Assembly (NCBI GenBank): GCA_025769875.1
Contig: JAGFNK010000053.1
Coordinates: forward strand, 112,236 to 176,235
DNA: 64,000 nt
From: Russula earlei
Taxonomy: Eukaryota; Basidiomycota; Agaricomycetes; Russulales; Russulaceae
Reading direction: 5' to 3'
The notes beneath the pieces are model-generated. The model had not been told where the DNA came from. It worked only from the letters and a program-made list of their open reading frames with translations, and ran no database searches. The first letter of the stretch is position 1. Each line of letters opens with the position of its first letter. Positions 23,559 to 33,503 of the stretch are shown here, one piece after another. Made by a program: the position numbers and the translations under genes.

Positions 23559-24459
23559 TCAATCGAGCAGATCGTTTAAAAAATCTTCCATTTCAGCTTT
23601 CGGTGATTTCGTAGGCAGATGAGGATCCTTCGGCAGCGGGGGGGCCTCTTTCATGGGCTTGGCTGCGCGCCAAGTAAAGGAATATTAGCGATAGACGCGA
23701 ATGCGAAACATCGTTCAGACCTTGCCGACGAGCGTGTTCCCTAGTCGCCGTTTTGCCCATTTGACGTGCGGCATTTGTTCGCAATCTCTCCTTTAGGTCT
23801 GAGTGGAGGAAGTTCGTCAGCGACTCGCGCATATTTCAAACACTTGAGATGACGCAAACCCGACTGCGCTTGCGCAGCATCCTTATCATGTAGCATTTCC
23901 TCCAGGGAATCGTCCCATTCAATTTGTTGTATCCTTCCCTTCCGAGGCTGACGTTCGGCGAGTGGGTTGGAAGTGATGTGAGCCAACGAGTGGTCAACGT
24001 CGTCATCGTCCACATTAGCATAAGCGAGCGGCGATTCAGGGGGATCCTCCAGGAGTTGTCGCGCTCGAAACGCACTCAAATCTACCTCGGGTTCTTCGAT
24101 CAGCTGTCCTGTTGACGAGATTGCCTCGCATTATTGACGCTCTGCCACTTATTGTTGTTCATACCATCAGGTCCGATCATTGAATCGGGTTCTTCGTAGC
24201 GATCTGCGTTGGAGCTAAGGGTGCGCTGTTCATAGCGCGCCTCACACTCCGCAGCTTCTTCTTCATCAAGCTGTTCAGGTTGTTCGCTTTCAAGAAGCAA
24301 TCGTTCCTGAAATACGGCTGGGCGTCCACCCCGATGCACAATCCCACGGGCTCGTAAGTATTTACCGTGTCCTCCACGTGAATGACGATAATGTCTGCCA
24401 CGGGAACGAGGGGTGCTGCTAGGGGACGGTTGAGAGTCGTGGGCGCGAATATGAGACAT
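23559..24459 (-). CDS. Conserved acidic/RG-rich protein, function unknown
   Basis: Exons on the minus strand: 24459-24165, 24108-23860, 23798-23721, 23662-23559. These total 726 nt, giving 241 aa. The N-terminus is basic and Arg/Gly-rich (RSRGRHYRHSRGGHGKYLR). The middle is acidic, with DVDHSLAHITS and IEWDDSLEEMLHDK. A Lys/Arg-rich segment (LKERLRTNAARQMGK) follows, and the chain ends EMEDFLNDLLD. The layout matches what I recall of small conserved basidiomycete proteins of unknown function, possibly nuclear; I cannot name a family. It is arranged head-to-head with CNOT11, 186 bp apart. Confidence 0.82.
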
Positions 24460-24645
24460 CCAATGAGAATGCCAAACAAAGGACAACAAGACCGTTCAAG
24501 CCAAGCCAAGTTCTGCTCGGAGCGTCGTTTTCGACGAGACGCCGTGTGCCATTCCCGCCTTTCTTACTTTCACGAACTCTCTGTATATTCTTTCTCCTAC
24601 TGTAGCTGTCGCAGTCACGGAGTCCTTGTGCCAGTGTTCCGAGTC
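24460..24645. promoter_or_regulatory. Bidirectional promoter region, unknown gene / CNOT11
   Basis: 186 bp between two divergent start codons, so both promoters must lie within or overlap the 5' ends. No obvious TATA box. Confidence 0.5.
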
Positions 24646-26189
24646 ATGCATGCGGCCGCTTATCATACTCAACCACCGCTTGCAAGTCAGGGTCATCCCG
24701 ATCCGCTCCATGCCTCCGTCGGCCATCTGCTTTCCAAGGCCTGCTCCAATACATGCTTTACGGCGGCTCAGGCCTTTGTTCAGCTCGTACAGCCCACTGC
24801 GCGCTTCCAGCTGGCTCTCGATGCGCTCCTGCCTATCCTCGACTCTCCTCGATCTGAGGTCTGTCTGCTTCAGTCCTTGTTGTGTTATCAGCAGGAACAT
24901 TAGTGCTGACATGCCATTATTAATACTCGCATATAAGCTCCCGCAACGAATCCTTGTGGCATATATACTGTATTCCTTATACGCACCCCATCCAATCGCT
25001 ATTAATCCTTTCAAGTCTGTTCTATCTGATACCTTTACCAAAGAACGCAATGCCGCAGTTCAATTAGCCGGGGAGGGAAAGACAAGCGACAATGAACAAC
25101 TAGTCTGGGTTCTTTGGAAAGTACTTAAAGGTGACGGAGACCATGTAAGTTTTAATTCTCTATTCGATGGCAGGTTGTCATGGCCTCGGTCTAGCTTGGG
25201 CCATACCCACCAAATACGCTGGCGCGGGAGTCCCTCCCATCTAAACTACGAGCGGGGAACTTGGTCCTAGATGAGGAGAAGATCTCTCTTGATTCGTGAG
25301 ATATTCCTACTCTACCTCCATGTCAGTGTTCCCACATCACATCTTGCTCAGATTCTTGGAGGACGCCACTCATCCTTCTAGTTCTGTCCCACTGGAAGGA
25401 CCAGGGTAAAGGACAGGGACAAGAGTCAAAAAAGGAGTTGACGGTCTCACCCGAAGAGGATGAGAAGACACAGCTCTTATCACATGGGCTGACTCTCCTC
25501 CTGGCGGCGCGTGAGCGTGTACTCACTCTGTCCGAGCAACGAGTATGTGTCCATTCCCTCTCACAGCCTATCATTACTTATATGTTTGCTTAGCTCCTCT
25601 ATCCTCTGATCCCACAGCTGACTTCACCCTCCGTGTTAGTCTCCATCGACCTTCCGCCCATCGTTGCACACAACCCGACTATTGCCACAACCCTTGTCAT
25701 CTCTCTTCTCACACTTCCACCCTCCGATGTATCTGTCGCGTACCTGGATGTTCTCACACAACTTCCTCCCACTCTACCGACATTTGATGTTATTGGACGT
25801 CTTTTGCACGACACAACTCCCGCGACGGACTCTCTTACTGGCGGTGGGGTTGCTGTTGCCGATGTTGTGCGCATGGAAGTGCTTGGACCATTCATCCATC
25901 AATCTATCCTGTGGATAGATCGTGCCGAACGTGAAGAGCGCGAAGGGTTGATCAGTGACGACCGCTTTGCCAAGGGTGTGCAGAACGTAATCAATTTCAC
26001 CTGTTGCCATACCTGTGACTGACTGATAAAGTTTAGCTCTGCCGTTTCTACAGTGCCCTTCTCAAACTCAACGTTGTCGATGCTTCCTCCGATGCTGACT
26101 CTGCCGAGATTGCACATTTCGCGTTACGCAACGCGCGGTTTGAAGAAGCTAATGCCCTTTACCGGGTCCTTGCCGCGGCCAGGTTTTAA
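24646..26189 (+). CDS. CNOT11: CCR4-NOT complex subunit 11, with one apparent frameshift
   Basis: Subunit of the cytoplasmic deadenylase complex CCR4-NOT. Exons 24646-24858, 24938-25144, 25195-25295, 25352-25542, 25594-25986, 26037-26189. The N-terminal half carries ANTCFTAAQAF-like helical repeats, NPFKSVLSDTFTKER and NEQLVWVLWKVLKGDG. The C-terminal half carries SIDLPPIVAHNP, SVAYLDVLTQLPPTLPTFDV and LCRFYSALLKLNVVD, the C-terminal CNOT11 layout. All exons agree in phase except exon 4, which has one extra base. The frame change fits a run of three G at about 25404-25406 in a low-complexity linker. That could be a real mutation, a base-calling error, or an unrecognised splice choice. Confidence 0.85.
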
Positions 26190-26592
26190 TCTCTCGGTTA
26201 AGTATGCATTTATGCTACCTTATGATCAACGGAAAGCACCAGTACCCAGCGGTTAGTACCCGGTCTGCCGATGTGTATCGTTTAGGAACCTGTGGTACGT
26301 AACTGTATGTACTACTGTAGAAATGATACATGTATGTCATCCTGCTACACTAGGAGTTGTCACGTCAGCCGATCTTCTTGTATCAAGCCAATGCACATTC
26401 GACGGAGTGCATCATCTGGAAATGGATGAATTGATACAAACGGTCGGGTTTTTGTTGTATGGTGTCTCGTCCCAGGCCGGCATCAGTGAGCAATGAACAT
26501 CGATTAATCATTATCTGCGCAAGAACCTGCAACTCATGCCGCATGCAGCCCGCATTAGGAACGGAAGGACGGCTTTTGAAAAAACACCTGAC
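26190..26592. other. CNOT11 3' flank
   Basis: About 400 bp to the hAT-like element. No gene seen. Confidence 0.4.
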
Positions 26593-27874
26593 TAGTGCTG
26601 TGCCAGGCCCGGCCTCAGGCCGTGAGCCGGGCCAAGCCGAGCCGAACTAGGCCGGGCCAAAGTGACGGCTTCATGCCGGCTTTGGCCCGCCGGGCCCTAT
26701 GATTTGAAAAGCCGAACTTTAGTGTTTATCAACTTTGGACACCGTCGTTCCCTGTCGTTTTTCATCTTCGTATCTGCACTTCCCTCTCAACCTTCTTTTT
26801 TGCTCAAGTACATGTACAATGTGAGCCTTGGTGGCCCGTCCTTCAACTATCTATGATGACAATGTGCCCAATGCTTGCTAACCATTTTTGCTTCGACTTG
26901 CGCTCCTCCCCTTCTGTGTCCAAAATGTCCACTCCCGAAACAGTCAAACAACTTGTCAAGGAGACCAGTGCTCTCTCAAGCTCTTTGTCGATATTCCAAC
27001 TGCCAACCACCATCGACAAAGACAAAGGTCTTGCTCTTCGCTTGGTTCAATCACCACCCATCCGGTGAGCTCGGACCTATTCCCGCTGCTCCATTCACAC
27101 TGCCCGTCCATATCCCTCGCATTTGTTACAGCGCCACTACTTAGTGACATTTCCTCTTCCGCGCCGGAGCGCGGATCATCCAAATCTTCGTCTCCATCAT
27201 GTCTTGTTGAGGTGCACGCGCCCGACGCATTCCCAGCTGAGGACGTGATCTTTGTGCTGTTCGGCATGCCAGCTAGTCTACGAGGCACCATCACATCTCC
27301 GAGATGAGGATAGCAGTGGTAATCTGCGGATTAACAAACGGCCAGAGACCAGTGCCAATCACGCCAGGACAGAAGAACTTGGGAGTGCACGTCGTGCGCC
27401 CTTTGCGATGTGGATTCGTGTCATCTGAGAAAGTGTATTTATACACCTATCTCCATTTTTCCATCCCATCACTCTGCACCTTTTTACCAAATTTGGCATT
27501 ATCTATCCAGCTCATCCCGAACCCGCCCCGAGTGTAGTGGTGACCACCCCCGCCAGTGCTGTTGCCTTGCCAGGTTGTAGCATTTGCGCCTCTCCTGTGC
27601 CCCGTATAACGTCTTTCCACTCATCGCCATCCCCTCATGCACAATTAGGCGACCGTGATGACGAATGACTCACTGATTGACGAAGAGACTATGGATTGGT
27701 CTGAGTGGCGTAGTAGCGTCCGTTGGTGACCCGTATGGAAAAAAATTATATTCTATAAAAGCCGCGGCCTAGGCCGAGCTGAGCCGAGCCGAAGCCAAGC
27801 CGGGTTTGACGGCTTTGTGGCCTGGCAAAGCCAAAGCCGGGGCTTTCAGGCCGAGCCGAGCCGGAACAGCACAT
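26593..27874. mobile_element. hAT-like nonautonomous element
   Basis: Begins tagtgctgtgccaggcccgg and ends with the imperfect inverse, ccgagccggaacagcacat. Both ends are rich in GCC/GGC tracts (subterminal gccgagccgagcc repeats at about 26600-26700 and 27770-27870). Flanks cacctgac (26585-26592) and gatctgac (27875-27882) agree at 6 of 8 positions, as expected for an aged 8 bp hAT target duplication. The interior (about 1.1 kb) has only short open frames, none transposase-like. Confidence 0.7.
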
Positions 27875-28298
27875 GATCTGACCGAAATATCACATTAGAG
27901 GTCTCGGGTGCGGTTACGACGACCGGCCTATAACTGTATGTTATTTATCTATCTTACGTGGCCCGTCGCTGTCAGTCAAAGGCACGTTCGACATCCAGGC
28001 ACTCAACTTTTCATACACAATGTACAAATCAATGATCGAAGAAGGTAGGATGGTTCAAGACACGATGATATTCCGTCAATTTACCGTTGATTGTGCGAAA
28101 TCGGGTAATTCGAGCGGGAATGTAGTTGATCGATGGCGATTTGGACATACAAGGACAGATTGGAAGGACGACGACTATCCGTAACTGAACCACCGGCAGT
28201 CTCCGGCCCAAGCCAAAGGGGATCATACTTAAAAGATGGATCTGTTTCGGATACGACAACCCAACTCTTCTCCATCGTTCCTTCCGCGTAATATTGCG
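27875..28298. other. Upstream region of the trehalose gene
   Basis: About 420 bp with no gene. It should hold the promoter. No stress element was verified by eye. Confidence 0.35.
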
Positions 28299-31200
28299 AT
28301 GAGTTCACTCAGAAATCATCGCGTGGTGATCGCATCCCTCTTCCTTCCTAATACAGCCGTGTTGGGGGAATCATATCCTCCTACCCCAGATGTCCATTCG
28401 GCTTTACCCTTACCAGACGTCTTTCCTGGTGCTGTTAAAGACCAGGGGTTCAAGTTAACATTACCTATTACAGGAGCTAGAAATTCTGGTCCCATCGTCA
28501 GCATCGTAGACGATCTCAAAGACAAGGCAAGCGTGGGTTCATTAACACCTAATTTTCCTCTCCTCTTCCTCTTGCCCGTCCCGTGGTGCGGCACATCCGG
28601 TCCGACGCTGATTTAGTCTGTCATCAGTCTCGCACCGGCTCACCTGTTGTCACCCCTGGCGTGGAGCATGTCAGCCCTCTCTTTGCGAGCTTGACACCAT
28701 CAGGTTTCGGTGAGGCGAAAATCAAACCCTCTGCACGCAACGGTTTCGGTGATTCCCCGGGGTCACTTCCTACCATCCGCCAACGCGGAACCGACGATCA
28801 TCATGCGCACATCCCGCTTCGCTCTCAGCGCAAAAGCTCTCGCTCAATCGCGCGTCGGCCCAATTCTGACTCGCCAATTGGTCGCCAGTACCACGTGGAG
28901 CCGAATCCTCATGGCAATGGTGGTCTTATCAATGCTGTCAAATCACTCGAGGGGCGCCTGAGGCGAAAACGCTGGGTTGGGACTTTAGGCACAAATACGG
29001 ACTCGTTCAAGGAGCCTCTCCGCAGGAATATCGATCATCGTATGGCGGAGGAATATGACAGCTCCCCTGTCTGGATTCCGGATGATGAATTTACTCAATA
29101 CTACGACAATTTCTGCCATCAAGTCCTTTGGCCATGCCTGCATTATGTTGTCCCAGATGCACCCAAGACCAAGACGTTTTATGAGAGCTCGAGTTACAAA
29201 CAATATGTGTCCGTGAACCAGCGTTTTGCAGACACGATTATTGCAAATTATCAAGAAGGCGACATCAGTTTGTCGATTTACTTATGGCTACATTCAGCAC
29301 TGACAGGCTGGTTAGTCTGGATAAACGATTATCACTTGATGCTCGTGCCCCGACTTGTTCGTGAAAAACTGCCCACTGCAATCATCGGTTTTTTTCTGCA
29401 TGTAGCTTTCCCTTCGTCAGAAATCTTCCGTTGTTTGTCTGTTCGCGAGTACTTGCTTCGTGGCATGCTCTCTGCAGATCTCATCGGGTTTCAAACCGCC
29501 AACTACGCCCGTCACTTCCGTCAGACCGTGTCCCGCATTTTGGCTCTGGAAACGTTGCCTAAAGGTATCCAGTTGGACGATCACTTCGTCGATGTCGGCG
29601 TGTTCCCCGTCGGCATCGACGTTAGGGCGCTTCAAGCGAAGAGGTAAGCGAAAATCATTCAGACGAGTAGCCTGAGGTTATGGGTATTGATGGAAGCACC
29701 TGACAGGCGTGATGCCGAAGTTGCACAGTGGGTTCAAACGCTGAAGGAACGTTATGCTGGTGTGAAGCTTGTCGTTGGTCGTGACAAGCTTGATGAAGTT
29801 CAGGTTGGCCCGTCTCTCTTAAGACATACTCATGAACGTTTATCAATCAATCCATTCAGGGTGTACGCCATAAACTTCTAGCATTCGAAGCATTCCTCGA
29901 TAAACACCCAGAGTACCATCAGAAGGTTGTACTCATCCAAGTTGCTCTTCAAACATCTGAAGAAAATGAGGCACATGGCGGAGTGGTGGACGTCGTTGCA
30001 CGGATCAACTCGCGCTTCTCTACGCTTACCTATCAACCTGTTGTCTTCCTTCACATCGAAGATCTTAGTTTCAGTCAATACCTCGCACTCCTGACAGTTG
30101 CGGATGCCTTTCTGGTCACAAGTATGCGTGAGGGCATGGCATTACGCACTCATGAATTCGTAGTATGTCAAGAAGGACGACACCGACCGTTGATCCTGAG
30201 CGAGGTGTGTCGACCAACGGCTTTGGATGATTTCTCATCAATATCCGCAGTTCACTGGCTCGTACAGTTATAGCGGTTTCCGCTCTTGCATTGTAGTGAA
30301 CCCTTGGGATACGCGAAATACCGCAAAGGCAATCCACCAGGCACTTACAATGGACGACGACGAGGCCCTTTCGCGCTGGGACGTAAGCGTATTGTCTCGT
30401 CCGCATGTTCTTCACCGACATCATTTCCTAGGACTTGCACAACCATGTAGTCACCCAGACTGCGCAAGCATTTGTCACTTCATTTCTCACCCGCTGCTTG
30501 CGCATGAGTATAGAACATCAGCAGGGTGACGCGCTGGTTGCGTCGTTGGACCTTGCGCTTTTACTTCCTCGCTATCGTCACTCGCAACGTCGTCTCCTGC
30601 TCATCGACTTTGAGGATACCCTTTGGCCACGAAATCCACGGCGTCAGCACGAAGGCCAAAGCGAGGGTATCCCCCCGGAAGCAATTGAGGTTGTCAAACG
30701 CCTATCAGGGGACAGCAGGAATGAAGTATGGCTCTTGAGCGGACTTCCAGTCAAGACGCTCGATGGGGTTGCAACGGAATTGCCCAAGGTCGGGTTTGTG
30801 TAAGCAGCCACCTTGTCTGGAGCGATAGAAACTGGGGTTGACAATCGAGGGATATATAGGGCCGAGAATGGTTGCTTCGTGAGGCCAATTCCCGGAAAGA
30901 GCGGCGAGTCGTCCTGGATTACGATGGTAGCAAACTTTAATCTGACATGGAAGAATGCCTGCATCGAAATTCTCAACTATGTACGTAGAGTTGCGCGTAG
31001 CACATTCAGGTGTGGGCTGACCAAGAGGTATGCCCATGATATAGTTCACGGAACGCACACCTGGTTCGTTTGTCGAAGAGAGAGATGCCAGCATCGTATG
31101 GCGCTACTTTAGCGGCGATGAGGCCGTCGATGCAGGAGATCGTGTTTGGGCGCGTCGTCAAGCTGCAGAGGCACAGAACCACATTTTTGACAGGTTCGTT

Positions 31201-31617
31201 ACTTTATTTTCTCTCCACACTTATGGCTGATTTGGAGACAGTCTGGGGGAGCGTTACGGACTTCGCATCATTCCAGGAAAGAATTCTTTCCTTGTCCTAC
31301 CGAACTACATCTCGCGGTCAACTGCTGTCGGCGCAATTCTGCATGCTGGGGGTCCAACATATTCTCCACGAGCGCCTTGGATCCTTCCCGAGGAGAATGA
31401 GAGCGTCGCCCATGCCAAAGATTTTGTACTCGCTATTGGACGCGATGAAAAGCTGTTACGTCGACTAGGCGAATTGGACAACGCCGAGACGTGCTCTACG
31501 GGGACGGGGGGCACAGACGCTCGCTGGAGACTCGCCCACGAGGAAGTCATCAGCGTACTAGGACAACTCGCTGCCGCTCAGAATAGTGTTTCGATTAGCT
31601 CGTCGCGCGCTACCTAA
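28299..31617 (+). CDS. Trehalose synthase-complex subunit, GT20 plus degenerate phosphatase domain
   Basis: Ten exons: 28299-28532, 28628-29267, 29316-29643, 29707-29803, 29860-30204, 30251-30382, 30432-30799, 30860-30980, 31045-31193, 31242-31617. These total 2790 nt, giving 929 aa. The GT20 domain spans about residues 175-600 (WINDYHLMLVPRLVREKLP, FPSSEIFRCLSVREYLL, LIGFQTANYARHF, TSMREGMALRTHEFVVCQ). The HAD phosphatase-like domain starts near residue 645 with LLLIDFEDTLWP. An active phosphatase would have DxDGT there and a lysine near the end; here the second Asp is Glu, Gly is Asp, and the Lys-Gly of motif III reads SRST. This pattern fits a Tps3/Tsl1-type regulatory subunit better than a working Tps2. 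The first intron is the least certain. Confidence 0.9.
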
Positions 31618-32602
31618 TGCGGCGCACCTCGTACATATATGGATGGGGAATACAAGACTCGGAAAGAGCAGAAGTTGGGACACGAATAGGAAGTTGAAAA
31701 TTTTGTAAACGATTCAGTACTATATATTGTATGTTGGCGCATCGCCAGAGTCCGATTGGCCTGTTCCGCAGGATTTATTCCCGTGAGTGGCGCAAAGGAC
31801 AATTTTACTAGGGAAGGATGCAAAGCAACGTTGTCTGGCTATGGTACGATCTCTCAGAACCACGACCGGCTAGCGAGGACGACTAGTTATGCATCTGGGC
31901 AGGAGGTCCTTGAGGCTTGTAGGAGAACACGAGTATGAGTCTTAAACACCGCAGGTTCGGCTTCAGGTTCTCGAGACATCTGGAATGAGACGTCTGGAAA
32001 TACGCCGCGGGTATGCGTTCTTCGCAAGCAGGTGCGGCAGATGGGATGGCAGTCAGTGTACGCTATGGATCAGCGAAATTTTATGACTTTTTGACTTTCT
32101 GGCTTTATAGGAGTATTGCTAAAGTTGAAAGTTTGTAAAGTAGTAAAGCACCATTCAAGCCTCCATGGTAAAGCCAGAACAGGTAGTAAAGTTGGTAAAG
32201 TCTGTTAAAGTCCCAGATATGATATGTCCCAAACCAACATTGGACATGACTTTCTGACTTTCAAGAACTTATGCAGCTTTCTCAACTTTCTTGGCTCATG
32301 ACTTTCTAGAATTAGGATCAGTCTGAACAACTGTTGGCCTTTCAAACTTTTTTGACTCTACAAAGTCGCTGAAAAACATTTTCCTGATGTGGTGCTATGA
32401 CAGTATGCCGCAACCTAGAGCAAGTAGCAGCTACGCTGGAATGCCGATGCAGATATCGTTGAGACGATGCGCATCTTCTGTGTCAAGGAGCCAGAATTAC
32501 TGAAATGGGAGGTGGCCTGACCGCTCAAGTGTAAGGTCACGGCTGCACGTGATTTGATGAGGTAACCTGTCGGCGACACGGGCATCCCCCATCTGTCTGT
32601 CC
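31618..32602. other. Intergenic with AAAGT/ACTTT-rich tract
   Basis: No gene. Between about 32085 and 32365 the forward strand is dense in aaagt words and then in the inverse acttt/gacttt words (gtaaagtagtaaagc, ggtaaagtctgttaaagtcc, then gactttctgactttc, gactttctag). It looks like a degenerate palindromic repeat or small MITE. Confidence 0.4.
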
Positions 32603-33072
32603 ATGTACCCTTCAGCCATTCTGCGCTCAGGGCGGTCGGCGTGGAAAGGTCAGCCAATGGATGGTCGAAAATAAGTTTTATGATACTAATGATATGCAGG
32701 ACCGTTCTTCGTTGCTTTCCCCAATATCCGTGAAGCGCTTGCTCACAACACTCCCATAAAGACGGATGCGCGTTCTTGTACCATCCTTCCGAACTTCGTC
32801 GGGTCAGTCTTGGATTAGTCACTGCTGGTTTTCATCTGGATTTGACTCGCTTTGCGTGCAATACAGGATCCGCTTTCTCGTCCACAATGGGAAGGACTAC
32901 GTCCCGGTGACGATAACACAAGACATGGTCGGACACAAGTTGGGAGAGTTCTCGCATACGAAGAAACGCTTCGTGTACAAGTGCGTGTGGCGTTTACTCG
33001 TTCTCACTGTATTATAATGAGTTCACACTCACATGGGGTCGTCTGGGTGCCAGGCACACGAAGAACAAATAG
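32603..33072 (+). CDS. RSM19: Mitochondrial small-subunit ribosomal protein uS19m
   Basis: Component of the mitochondrial 37S ribosomal subunit head. Exons 32603-32648, 32700-32802, 32867-32980, 33054-33072 (282 nt, 93 aa), all GT-AG. Starts [20 protein letters not shown], continues [29 protein letters not shown], then [35 protein letters not shown], ending VYKHTKNK. These are the hallmark blocks of uS19, and the length matches mitochondrial and bacterial S19. The last exon codes for only seven codons including the stop. No obvious long presequence, usual for this protein. Confidence 0.93.
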
Positions 33073-33503
33073 GCGCTGTGCTCTTTGTTCATTTTCGTAT
33101 TTTATACACTTTCTGTTCATTCACAGTAGTTTGAGTGAGACCCTCATCGAATGCTGTCTCGGTAAATGTGGTCCGGGTCTAGCACCGCCACGTCAGGGTA
33201 TTGTTTTGTTCTGAAGTAGGGCATCGGTTGTGTGTGTGTGTGTGTGAGTGTGTGTGGACGACCGCTGGCAAGATCATCATCAGCCAGCCATCATCATCTC
33301 ATCTTCATCATCACAAATTTGTCCCTTTTTCCCTTTTTCCCGTACCGCATCGCCGTTTTCGTCCTCTACGCTTTGATCACAGGCCGTGTTTCAGTCCATT
33401 CGCATCTCTGGTTGCCCGCCTCATAATCAGCGCGCTACCTTCTTCCCTTCCCTCCCGACAACCAGCCCCGTTCCTTTCCTCCGCCCCCTTCAATCCCCCT
33501 CTC
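33073..33503 (+). promoter_or_regulatory. CLA4 upstream region with microsatellites
   Basis: Contains a TG run (tgtgtgtgtgtgtgtgag) near 33231-33250 and catcat-rich DNA near 33276-33315, then a pyrimidine-rich leader before the CLA4 ATG, typical of fungal promoters. Confidence 0.45.

Noticed and set aside
32085..32365. CRISPR-like repeat array
   Set aside because: Repeat words are 5-8 bp, irregularly spaced and in both orientations; the organism is a eukaryote.
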